From positions 1 to 14,409 of the forward strand of contig CAZBEI010000075.1 of the NCBI GenBank assembly GCA_964490895.1: a stretch of DNA of 14,409 nucleotides, given 5' to 3'. The stretch comes from JACRAO01 sp964490895 (GTDB lineage: Bacteria; Bdellovibrionota; UBA1018). This document shows, piece by piece, positions 8,201 to 13,286 of this stretch; position 1 is the stretch's first letter; every line of letters starts with the position of its first letter. The notes beneath the pieces are model-generated. The model was not told the DNA's origin, searched no databases, and saw only the letters and a list, made by a program, of their open reading frames with translations. The position numbers were made by a program, and so were the translations under genes.

Positions 8201-8416
8201 ACTGCAGCATTGGCGCTCATTCCGCTCCTTTTATCAAAAGGACAAGCCGGAAAAGAAATCCTGCATCCTGTGGCAGTTGTTATTGTAGGAGGGCTATTTA
8301 GCTCTACTTTACTGGATATGATTGTGACTCCTACAGTTTTTTATCGTTTTGGAAAAAAGTCTGTAGAAAAAGCATTAAAAAGTGGGAAAGTAGAACTGAT
8401 ACCCACCGAACACTAA
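5285..8416 (+). CDS. HME-type RND heavy-metal efflux pump (CusA/CzcA family)
   Basis: At 1043 residues this is full length for an RND inner-membrane proton/metal antiporter. The N-terminus 'QLPVDVFPDLNRPTVNI' and 'MAPEEVETLVTLPLE' are typical. A first membrane helix, two large periplasmic loops and two sets of later helices follow. The TM4 signature 'AIGELVDDAIVDVENVFRR' (Asp404, Asp405) matches the proton-relay motif; its AIGxxVDxA form is closer to the CusA-type Cu/Ag pumps than to the DFGxxVDGA form of Zn/Co/Cd pumps. Loop 2 has 'HRLDHLLSG' (659-667) before 'IAIKIFGPDL'. Met609, His612 and His617 are possible metal residues. It follows the cytochrome gene by 12 bases and precedes the small periplasmic protein by 14. 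Cu(I)/Ag(I) is the favoured substrate because of CsoR. The usual adaptor gene is absent. Confidence 0.95.
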   Translation: MLDKIIRFSLTHRLFVLVTGVALTGYGLFVISQLPVDVFPDLNRPTVNIMTESPGMAPEEVETLVTLPLETVLNGLPGVERVRSSTGIGLSVIYVEFAWDTDIYRNRQLVSEKLSLAKEKLPGKITPVMGPIASIMGEIQLLGLTSKVETISPLDLRTLADWVIRPRLLSVPGVSQVISIGGGVRQFQILISAEKLQKLRLSLEDVEHNLSHLSQNTTGGYVDSDKKEFLIRNIGTVKSEEDILNSVVGNHLGRPVLVKDIANVKIGSQVKRGDGSVNGKPAVILSIQKQPGSNTIELTKQIDLALTELEKTFPKGVHLERDLFKQAHFIESAIDNVKEALRDGAILVLIVLFLFLLNFRTTAITLTAIPLSFVMTAIVMKVFGITVNTMTLGGLAVAIGELVDDAIVDVENVFRRLRENKKRETPLPSLQVVYSASSEIRNSIVFATLIVVLVFVPLFYLSGIEGRLFIPLGVAYIVSLLASLLVSLTVTPVLCSLLLTKGKLIEHEESRFIKWLKKIDRKLLERALDQPKTVIGVSLILFFSSLLLIPFMGKDFLPKFNEGTATVNVLAQPGISLEESNKLGTRAEEQILSVPEVKSVARRTGRAEMDEHAEGVHYSEIDVDFKTGGRPKETVLDEVRKKLEAVPGVFSNVGQPISHRLDHLLSGVRAQIAIKIFGPDLTTLRSKAQEIYRALTGTVGLVDLQTEQQVLIPQVKIQLLREEAANSGIVLGDLATMLEMALNGEVVAQVLENQRIFNVFMRFDDRSRADIELIKKTAIKIMPDGTKILLEKVADIFESTGPNMINRENAQRRMVISANSSGRDLDSLVSEIKSKINEKVKLGDGYFIHYGGQFESQKSASRLILLLGLFSLIGIFIVLYAHFKSSFIAVQIMLNIPMALIGSLMAIFLSDRVFSVATLVAFITLCGIASRNGIMMISHYLHLLKSEGEKFSKEMVIRGSLERLVPVLMTALTAALALIPLLLSKGQAGKEILHPVAVVIVGGLFSSTLLDMIVTPTVFYRFGKKSVEKALKSGKVELIPTEH

Positions 8417-8430
8417 ACAAAGGAGAAAAA

Positions 8431-8835
8431 ATGGGAAAAATTATATTTAAATTGATTTTGGCTGTGGCTTTTAGCTCTGTGGGGTTTGCCCACGAGGGAC
8501 ATGATAACACTCCAGGAGCAATCACTGCCCCACATGGGGGGATTGTAAAAGGTGGAGACCCACTTTACTGGGAACTGGTGAGTGATGCCTCGGGAGTTAA
8601 GCTTTATCCTTTGACTCATGATCAGAAACTGATCCCATTAAAAGAAATGAGCGTTACAGGCACTGCGGAGTTTCCTAAAAAAGCAAAAAAAGACATCGTG
8701 AAGTTTAGCATTGTGGATGATCATTACTCTGCTCAAGTAAACACAAAGGGTGTCAGCCATTATGCCTTAGAAATCACATCTACCTATCAAGGGAAGAAGG
8801 GAAAAGTAAAATTCCAGGTGGAGCCACAGGAATAA
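8431..8835 (+). CDS. Small His-rich periplasmic protein between RND pump and TolC genes
   Basis: The 134-residue protein has a signal peptide (1-20, ending Gly-Phe-Ala). The mature protein would begin His-Glu-Gly-His-Asp and continues with 'TAPHGGIVKGGDPLYWELV'. The HEGHD and PHGG elements are common in metal-binding N-terminal regions of CusB/CzcB-type adaptors and of small proteins coded beside such pumps. The rest is a short beta-rich domain ending 'KGKVKFQVEPQE'. It has no Cys and no membrane-fusion protein core (no lipoyl or helical hairpin region). Ribosome binding site AAAGGAG is well placed. It occupies the slot where an adaptor gene normally sits, 14 bases after the pump and 4 before the TolC-like gene. 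Likely a periplasmic metal-binding protein; whether it substitutes for the adaptor is unknown. Confidence 0.85.
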   Translation: MGKIIFKLILAVAFSSVGFAHEGHDNTPGAITAPHGGIVKGGDPLYWELVSDASGVKLYPLTHDQKLIPLKEMSVTGTAEFPKKAKKDIVKFSIVDDHYSAQVNTKGVSHYALEITSTYQGKKGKVKFQVEPQE

Positions 8836-8839
8836 AAGC

Positions 8840-10129
8840 ATGGTGAAACTTAAAGCACTACTCTACATCATTTTTATCAGCTTTGTTGTGGGATCCATTG
8901 CATATGCACATCATCCCAATGAGGGGGATGTCACTCTCTCCACTCTCATTGAGGGAGCACTGAAAAATAATATTGAAATCAAGGAAGCCGAAAAACAATT
9001 CGAAATGTCTACAAGCTCAAGAAAACAAGCGGTCTCTCCTTATTTTCCAGAAGTAGGTGTTGAAGGGGGGTATCAAACTAGTCGATTTGAGAATGACACT
9101 TCTAGTGGCAGTTTTGCCTACGGGGTTGCTAAAATAAATCTTTATCATGGAGGAAAAGACCAAGCTCAACTCAGCATCAAAAACGAGGAAGAAGATTTTC
9201 AAAAAATCAGACTTGAAAAAACTAAAGCTCACATTGAACGAGAAGTCTCCCGGAAATATTATGAGCTTTTGTACCTCCAAGAAAGCATCGCTGTAAAAGA
9301 AGAGGCGCTAGTAGAGAATAAAAGCCAATCTCAGATGGCCTTAAAAAAGAAAGTGGCTGGGATTACTTCGCAAGCAGATGTTTTAGAGTTTGAACTAAGA
9401 GAAGCGACACTGAGGTCAGATATTAATTTTTTGAAACAAGAAGAAGCAACCGAGGAAAGAGAGCTAAGGCAGATTACGGGTAAAGTGGAGGGGCCCCTAA
9501 TTCGAGTGGGTGGGCATCTCAATCGAGAGGTTTTTAGCCCATCTCAAGAAGCTCTTTTATCCGCCGCTCTTTTTGAAAGAGAAGACTTAAAAGAAGCTCA
9601 AAAAAATGTTTCTTTCTCAGAGTTAGAGTACAGGTCTTTTTTTGGAGATTACTTGCCTCGTGTGAGTCTTGAGGGAAAATACGGGAAACTCACTAACGAA
9701 GAACGTGTTTTTAACAGTAAAAGTAATTTTTCTGCACTTCTAAAAGTCTCTATCCCACTTTTTTCAGGGTTAGATACTCTTTACGCAAGGCAGTCAAAAG
9801 CATCCGAAATCGCACGCAATGATTTGATTACCACTCGCATTAAACAAGGCATTAAAGTCCAAATAGAAAATGCACTTTCAAGGCTTAAGTCTATCGAAGA
9901 ACGTCTCAATCTTGAGGAAAAAAACATGGAGCATTCAAAGCAGTACTACGAGATCACACTTTCTGAGTATAAACGTGGAGTTAAAAACTCTCCTGATTTA
10001 GCAGGAGCATCTGAGAGGCTCTTTGACGCACGTTTTAGGAATCTGCAGTATAGAAAAGACTTTTATCTGACACGCCTTGAGTTGGCAGGGGCCATAGGCG
10101 TCTCTCAGCAGGAATTATTAAAAAAATGA
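8840..10129 (+). CDS. TolC-family outer-membrane efflux channel
   Basis: The 429-residue protein has a signal peptide (1-23, ending Ala-Tyr-Ala) and a mature start His-His-Pro-Asn-Glu. It shows the two-fold repeat of outer-membrane efflux proteins. In each half, long helices ('LSTLIEGALKNNIEIKEAEKQF', split about 32-60, and the 'SFSELEYRS' region) flank a barrel strand pair ('VSPYFPEVGVEGGYQ'; 'FGDYLPRVSLEGKYGKL'). 'YHGGKDQAQLS' and 'LFSGLDTLYARQ' are typical strand-to-helix turns. The C-terminal half ends 'LTRLELAGAIGVS'. It lies 4 bases after the small periplasmic protein and completes the pump operon, supplying the outer-membrane exit for the RND pump. The ribosome binding site AGGA overlaps the end of the preceding gene. 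Confidence 0.94.
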   Translation: MVKLKALLYIIFISFVVGSIAYAHHPNEGDVTLSTLIEGALKNNIEIKEAEKQFEMSTSSRKQAVSPYFPEVGVEGGYQTSRFENDTSSGSFAYGVAKINLYHGGKDQAQLSIKNEEEDFQKIRLEKTKAHIEREVSRKYYELLYLQESIAVKEEALVENKSQSQMALKKKVAGITSQADVLEFELREATLRSDINFLKQEEATEERELRQITGKVEGPLIRVGGHLNREVFSPSQEALLSAALFEREDLKEAQKNVSFSELEYRSFFGDYLPRVSLEGKYGKLTNEERVFNSKSNFSALLKVSIPLFSGLDTLYARQSKASEIARNDLITTRIKQGIKVQIENALSRLKSIEERLNLEEKNMEHSKQYYEITLSEYKRGVKNSPDLAGASERLFDARFRNLQYRKDFYLTRLELAGAIGVSQQELLKK

Positions 10130-10138
10130 GAAGAATCT

Positions 10139-10165
10139 TGTCACAAAATAGATACTCAATGCGTA
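10139..10165 (+). promoter_or_regulatory. ECF-type promoter in front of the ECF sigma gene
   Basis: TGTCACA (10139-10145) is followed after exactly 16 bases by CGTA (10162-10165). The same elements with the same spacing occur at 11973-11999 and nowhere else that I found with both boxes. A TGTCACA-like -35 with a CGT-containing -10 at this distance is typical of ECF sigma promoters. Placement 28 bases upstream of the sigma gene start (10194) suggests autoregulation. Confidence 0.72.
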
Positions 10166-10193
10166 TTTTACTCCGAAAGAGGTGGGTTTTCTA

Positions 10194-10736
10194 ATGGCAG
10201 AAGACCTAAACATAAAAGGTGACGAAGAGCTTATGGTGTACTATCAAGAGGGCAACGAAAAGGCGTTCGAAATACTCTATGGGCGCCATTCGCAAAAAAT
10301 CTATGGTTATTTAAAAAACCATCTCAGAAATCCTTCTTTTGCCGATGATGTGTTTCAGGCTACTTTTTTAAAACTTCACAGTAGTCGATTGCGTTATGAT
10401 CCCGCATTTCCTTTTCTGCCTTGGCTTTTTACAATCTGTAAAAGCGTCATGATTGATCAGATTCGCAAAAAAGAAAGGACTAAAGAAGATCATAATAGTA
10501 TTGCGCTTGAGTTGGCTCAAGCTGAAGCTCCTGCCATGGCGGTTTCTTTGCCTAGCCTATTAGAGCTACCAGAGATACAACAACAAGCCATTACATTGCG
10601 TTATCAGCAAGATCTTTCTTTCGAAGAAATTGCCAAAAAATTAGAAACTTCTCCCTCAAACGCCAGGCAACTCCTCAGTCGAGCAATTCAAAAATTAAAA
10701 AAGAGTGCGGGCAAAGGAGATAAAGAAGATGCGTAA
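10194..10736 (+). CDS. ECF-family RNA polymerase sigma factor
   Basis: The protein is 180 residues from ATG 10194. An upstream in-frame GTG (10182) exists, but AGAGGTG (10178-10184) is correctly spaced for the ATG. Sigma region 2 spans about residues 8-95: 'DEELMVYYQEGNEKAFEILY', 'FADDVFQATFLKLHSSR' and 'FLPWLFTICKSVMIDQIRKK'. Region 4 spans about 115-170: 'LPEIQQQAITLRYQQDLSFE' followed by 'EIAKKLETSPSNARQLLSRA'. There is no region 3 and no Cys-rich C-terminal tail of the CorE kind, so metal sensing, if any, must lie in a partner. The gene overlaps the next one by 8 bases. It has its own ECF-type promoter at 10139-10165, 64 bases after the TolC-like gene ends. Membership of the family is certain; the signal is unknown. 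Confidence 0.95.
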   Translation: MAEDLNIKGDEELMVYYQEGNEKAFEILYGRHSQKIYGYLKNHLRNPSFADDVFQATFLKLHSSRLRYDPAFPFLPWLFTICKSVMIDQIRKKERTKEDHNSIALELAQAEAPAMAVSLPSLLELPEIQQQAITLRYQQDLSFEEIAKKLETSPSNARQLLSRAIQKLKKSAGKGDKEDA

Positions 10737-11283
10737 ACCCATCGACTCCAAAGAGTGGGCAGAGGATTTTCAAATATTTCTTCAATCGAAGGAGTCAAAT
10801 CCTCCACCCAGAGTGACTGAGCAGATTTTTTTGAAAGTTAATGGAGATCTTAATCCTCTCAGTTGGGCTGTTTTTACTAAGCTCACATTAGTCCAAGCCT
10901 GTGTAGGATTGGTAACTCTTCTTTTTTGTCCTCAATTTGGAATCAGTCTTTTTTCTGGAATGGGACTCACGTCGGTGTTTATGCAATTAGGTGAGACTGC
11001 TTGCATGGCAGCTTGTGGAGGAGTTTTCTTAGGAGCAGGTTCCTTTGTGGGCGCTCTCATCTTAAAACCCGAAGAAGTAAAAGTGATCAGACGCAATAAG
11101 GTTTTACAACTTGCACTTCTTGGGTCACTTTCGATGGGTGCTTTTATTTGCCTTGGCGCGCCAGTTATTATGACGTTAGGGCTTGTCTGGTTGTTGGGTT
11201 CTACGTTGGGTGGTATTGCCACCCTTGAGCTTGGCTGGCTTATCCGCTCACAGTTTAGAAGAAAAATGATCTATAGTTTATAA
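10729..11283 (+). CDS. Multi-pass membrane protein, probable anti-sigma factor
   Basis: From ATG 10729 the protein has 184 residues; an in-frame GTG lies at 10705, but AAAGGAGA (10713-10720) is well spaced for the ATG. Residues 1-44 are hydrophilic and probably cytoplasmic, suited to hold the sigma factor. About four hydrophobic segments follow (about 46-70, 75-112 possibly two, 125-148, 150-175). Cys residues lie in or beside these segments (58, 67, 92, 96, 141), including 'ETACMAACGG'. NrsF-like anti-sigma factors are also multi-pass proteins in which Cys residues are important for sensing, but this one is shorter and I do not claim membership. The 8-base overlap with the sigma gene is the classical arrangement for a cognate anti-sigma. 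Function is inferred from context. Confidence 0.85.
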   Translation: MRKPIDSKEWAEDFQIFLQSKESNPPPRVTEQIFLKVNGDLNPLSWAVFTKLTLVQACVGLVTLLFCPQFGISLFSGMGLTSVFMQLGETACMAACGGVFLGAGSFVGALILKPEEVKVIRRNKVLQLALLGSLSMGAFICLGAPVIMTLGLVWLLGSTLGGIATLELGWLIRSQFRRKMIYSL

Positions 11284-11335
11284 ATAAAATTTGTCACAGT
11301 TTCAGCCAGGACTCCTTTTTAGGAAGAGAGTTAAC

Positions 11336-11368
11336 AGCGCTTTGACCCTCATAAGCACGCGCTCAACA
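11336..11368 (+). terminator. Possible weak terminator after the anti-sigma gene
   Basis: AGCGC (11336-11340) and GCGCT (11359-11363) can pair around an 18-base loop. The 3' arm is followed by CAACATTTTT. The stem is short and the loop long, so this is a marginal call. It lies between the convergent genes ending at 11283 and 11372. Confidence 0.3.
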
Positions 11369-11371
11369 TTT

Positions 11372-11809
11372 TTAATTTCTAATGTTTTCAATGCGCAAGA
11401 GCGTGTCTTCTACGATGTCTTTATGGATCGTCAGATCAAATCTCCATAGCCCCCGCATACCAAAAAAAACCTGTTTATTATAACGACCCTTCCCTTTTTC
11501 TTCTACTGGCTTATCGGGGGGGTTCATAGGCATGCCAACCATGTCGTAGGTAACTTTTAGCTCTGCCCCTGTAACAGGATTAGAATTAGAATCTGTAATT
11601 TTAAGGGTCAATACGTTCCAACCCAGCTTGAGCTCTGACCAAGTGCCCGCAATCTGATAATATCCATTTGCGCTTTGCTGAGCAGGATCAAGCTTTATGA
11701 GATTTGAGTCAGCCCAGCTGGGGTTGGATCCCCCACAAAAAATTCCTAAAATCATTGTAACTACTGACCAGTTACTCCTTCTAAAAACATTAAGTACTGT
11801 TTGTTTCAT
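11372..11809 (-). CDS. Exported FixH/YtkA-like protein
   Basis: The 145-residue protein has a signal peptide (about 1-33, hydrophobic 'SVVTMILGIFCGG', ending Ser-Trp-Ala). A single immunoglobulin-like beta domain follows, with the FixH/YtkA pattern: 'GWNVLTLKITDSNSNPVTGA', then the Met-rich turn 'YDMVGMPMNPP' (Met90, Met93, Met95), 'GKGRYNKQVFFGMRGLWRFD'. Members of this group often sit with copper-handling and oxidase-assembly genes, and the exposed Met cluster suits Cu(I). GGGGAGA precedes the ATG. The promoter at 11888-11915 contains a CsoR-type operator, so the gene should be metal-induced. The leader is about 70 bases. A related lipoprotein is encoded at 12828. Family call is by pattern; copper binding is inferred. 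Confidence 0.85.
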   Translation of the reverse strand: MKQTVLNVFRRSNWSVVTMILGIFCGGSNPSWADSNLIKLDPAQQSANGYYQIAGTWSELKLGWNVLTLKITDSNSNPVTGAELKVTYDMVGMPMNPPDKPVEEKGKGRYNKQVFFGMRGLWRFDLTIHKDIVEDTLLRIENIRN

Positions 11810-11887
11810 TTTAAAGTCTCCCCATGAGTTGTGGCCAAAGAAATTTGTCGAATATCCCCCAACCTGCTTTTAAAGGCTTAGCCTTGA

Positions 11888-11915
11888 TGTATACCTCTAG
11901 GCGGGTATCCGTCAA
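11888..11915 (-). promoter_or_regulatory. Sigma70-like promoter with embedded CsoR-type operator
   Basis: Read on the minus strand, TTGACG (11915-11910) is the -35 and TATACA (11893-11888) the -10, with a 16-base spacer. The spacer holds TACCC-N6-AGGTA when read on the minus strand (11907-11892), the same palindrome as at 393-408 and 4226-4241. It faces the FixH/YtkA-like gene that starts at 11809. Repression by the CsoR-like protein is inferred. Confidence 0.75.
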
Positions 11916-11972
11916 GTTACAAATGGGTTGCCAGGCCCCAGAAAGAATGACCCGAAATTTATCAATAAACTT

Positions 11973-11999
11973 TGTCACAGTTTTAAGGTCCTCTTCGTA
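11973..11999 (+). promoter_or_regulatory. ECF-type promoter in front of the 79-residue exported protein
   Basis: TGTCACA (11973-11979) and CGTA (11996-11999) are separated by 16 bases, identical in both boxes and spacing to the element at 10139-10165. The surrounding bases differ, so this is not a copied block. Transcription would start about 40-45 bases upstream of ATG 12052. The likely activator is the ECF sigma factor encoded at 10194. Confidence 0.72.
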
Positions 12000-12051
12000 C
12001 TTGCCTATAGAAAGGGGATGCAGTGACAATTAAGTTGCTGCGAAAATAGTT

Positions 12052-12291
12052 ATGAAAAAGACACTATTAGTCGTCAGTTTATTGACAGCGGTTCCAGTTT
12101 ATAGTTTTGCTCGTGGTCATTATGATGGTGGGGTTGAGAGATCAAGTGTAAAACAAGCCAAGTTAGAGAAGAGTTCAGAAGTAAAAAAAGAAAGCAAAAC
12201 CTCAAATGTTGAAGCTGAAAAAATCCAAGCAGAAAATAAACCTACCTCTCCTGATCGAATGATTCGCAATGTGGGTAGGGCTGGATTTTAA
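12052..12291 (+). CDS. Small exported protein, probable ECF-regulon member
   Basis: The 79-residue protein has a signal peptide (1-20, 'TLLVVSLLTAVPVYSFA'). Cleavage after Ala20 would give a mature N-terminus Arg-Gly-His, which is the X-X-His pattern (ATCUN) that binds Cu(II) or Ni(II). The remaining 55 residues are highly charged, rich in Lys, Glu and Ser, low in hydrophobic residues and likely disordered, ending 'DRMIRNVGRAGF'. There is no Cys. I see no good ribosome binding site before the ATG. The best support that it is a real gene is the signal peptide and the ECF-type promoter (11973-11999). No family is recognised. The metal-binding idea rests on the predicted cleavage site alone. Confidence 0.72.
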   Translation: MKKTLLVVSLLTAVPVYSFARGHYDGGVERSSVKQAKLEKSSEVKKESKTSNVEAEKIQAENKPTSPDRMIRNVGRAGF

Positions 12292-12355
12292 AGGCAAAAA
12301 GCTACCCCTATGTCTTAAGTTGACACCCCACCCTAGGGGGAGGGGGTAGCCCTTT
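12290..12355. repeat. GC-rich inverted repeat, possible terminator or operator
   Basis: GCTACCCC (12301-12308) is exactly complementary to GGGGTAGC (12343-12350). The stem can extend by pairing AAAGG (12290-12294) with CCTTT (12351-12355) across a bulge. Inside the loop CCCTAGGG (12331-12338) is a palindrome flanked by further C and G runs. It begins at the stop codon of the small exported protein and would suit a terminator, but the T run is only three bases. It also overlaps the -35 region in front of the NosL-like gene. Confidence 0.55.
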
Positions 12356-12381
12356 ACAAATAGGAATGGATCTACTATTCT
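12353..12381 (+). promoter_or_regulatory. Possible sigma70-like promoter for the NosL-like operon
   Basis: TTTACA (12353-12358) and TATTCT (12376-12381) are 17 bases apart. A transcript would begin close to the ATG at 12388, giving a very short or no leader, or else the next ATG (12415) is used. No TACCY-N6-RGGTA site is present here. The match is moderate. Confidence 0.4.
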
Positions 12382-12387
12382 GCCCGA

Positions 12388-12831
12388 ATGGAGATAAAAT
12401 TTAGACGGTTAAAAATGACTCTTCTCTTTGTAGCACTCGGCTTAAGTTTTTCAACTTGGGCGGCGGATTTTAAATGCAGTGTTTGCAGCATGAAAATTCC
12501 AGAGCATGCAAAAAACCATATCCTCTTACGCAATCAAGATCCGCACCTGAGTCCCCTTCATGTTTGTTCTATTTTTTGCGCTAAAAAAGCCAAAAAGTAT
12601 GATCCAAAATATTCGAAAGCAGAAGTCACGGATTTTAATCACCCCGACAAAACTCTCTCAGCTGAAAAAGCCTTCTTTTTGAAAAAGAGTGAAAAAATCA
12701 AAGCCGATCTAGGCGAACTGGCAATGTCTCCCTATTGGGGAGCTTTTAGTACAAAAGCTGAAGCGCAGGCTGCACAGAAAAAATATGGAGATGGAGAAGT
12801 GGTCTTAGGTTTTGAGGAGGCGTTAAAATGA
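12388..12831 (+). CDS. NosL-like copper-binding protein, exported
   Basis: The 147-residue protein has a signal peptide (about 1-26 from ATG 12388; a shorter form from ATG 12415, Met10, is possible). NosL family features are visible: the metal motif 'CSVCSMKIPEHAKNH' (Cys30, Cys33, Met35), a second Cys cluster 'HVCSIFCAKK' (Cys60, Cys64), 'AEVTDFNHPDKTLSAEKAFF' and the C-terminal 'SPYWGAFSTKAEAQAAQKKYG' with 'VVLGFEEAL'. NosL is a Cu(I) donor to nitrous oxide reductase, but NosL-like proteins also occur elsewhere. No nos genes are in the window. Unlike classical NosL it seems not to be a lipoprotein, since no lipobox precedes Cys30. Its end overlaps the next gene by four bases (ATGA). Likely a periplasmic Cu(I) carrier. 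Confidence 0.87.
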   Translation: MEIKFRRLKMTLLFVALGLSFSTWAADFKCSVCSMKIPEHAKNHILLRNQDPHLSPLHVCSIFCAKKAKKYDPKYSKAEVTDFNHPDKTLSAEKAFFLKKSEKIKADLGELAMSPYWGAFSTKAEAQAAQKKYGDGEVVLGFEEALK

Positions 12832-13286
12832 AAAACAAAACAGTTATTTTGGCACTTTTTCTGTTTCTCATTTGGGGTTGTGGTCCTATGAATTCTAAGC
12901 CACAAACGAACTTAGATTCTTCGGGCTTGCCAAGTGCTCCATTGAGCACGGGTTCGACTCGTATCTCAAAAAACAACCATTTTTATGTTTATGCTGCGCT
13001 AAGCTCTTCTGGGGCTTCTTCTTTAGATGTTGGAGAAAATACCTACCTGATTCGTTTTGCACACTGCGAGGATTTACAAAACCCATCCTCACAAGCTATG
13101 CTGAGCGTGACTTATGGGATGCCTGAGATGCCCGAAATGCCATACGAGGAAGTCATTGCCACACGCCAAGAGAACGGTTCTTATGCGGCCATCCTTTTTT
13201 TCTCAATGACGGGACGCTGGGAAGTCACTTTAAAAATACAAGATGGTTCCACACGAGACGAGTATGCTTTTGAAGTTAAACTTTAA
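12828..13286 (+). CDS. YtkA/FixH-like lipoprotein
   Basis: The 152-residue protein has a lipoprotein signal ending Ile-Trp-Gly-Cys (Cys18), then a Ser/Pro-rich spacer to about residue 45. A single beta-sandwich domain resembling YtkA/FixH follows: 'GENTYLIRFAHCEDL', the Met turn 'MPEMPEMPYEE' (Met98, Met101, Met104), 'ENGSYAAILFFSMTGRWEVTLKI'. The repeated Met-Pro-Glu turn is a candidate Cu(I) site, and resembles the turn in the exported protein at 11372-11809. The start overlaps the end of the NosL-like gene by four bases, so the two are translationally coupled. Its 3' end overlaps the barrel gene. A role in passing copper between the NosL-like protein and a membrane partner is inferred. Confidence 0.85.
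   Translation: MKNKTVILALFLFLIWGCGPMNSKPQTNLDSSGLPSAPLSTGSTRISKNNHFYVYAALSSSGASSLDVGENTYLIRFAHCEDLQNPSSQAMLSVTYGMPEMPEMPYEEVIATRQENGSYAAILFFSMTGRWEVTLKIQDGSTRDEYAFEVKL

Noticed and set aside
11291..11301. Second copy of TTTGTCACAGTTT, like the -35 of the ECF promoters
   Set aside because: There is no CGT element 15-17 bases downstream and no gene on that strand to drive; it would run antisense into the FixH/YtkA-like gene.
11811..12033. Open frames of about 70 codons on both strands
   Set aside because: They cover the CsoR-type and ECF-type promoters, lack ribosome binding sites and signal or domain features, and are better explained as chance frames in a control region.
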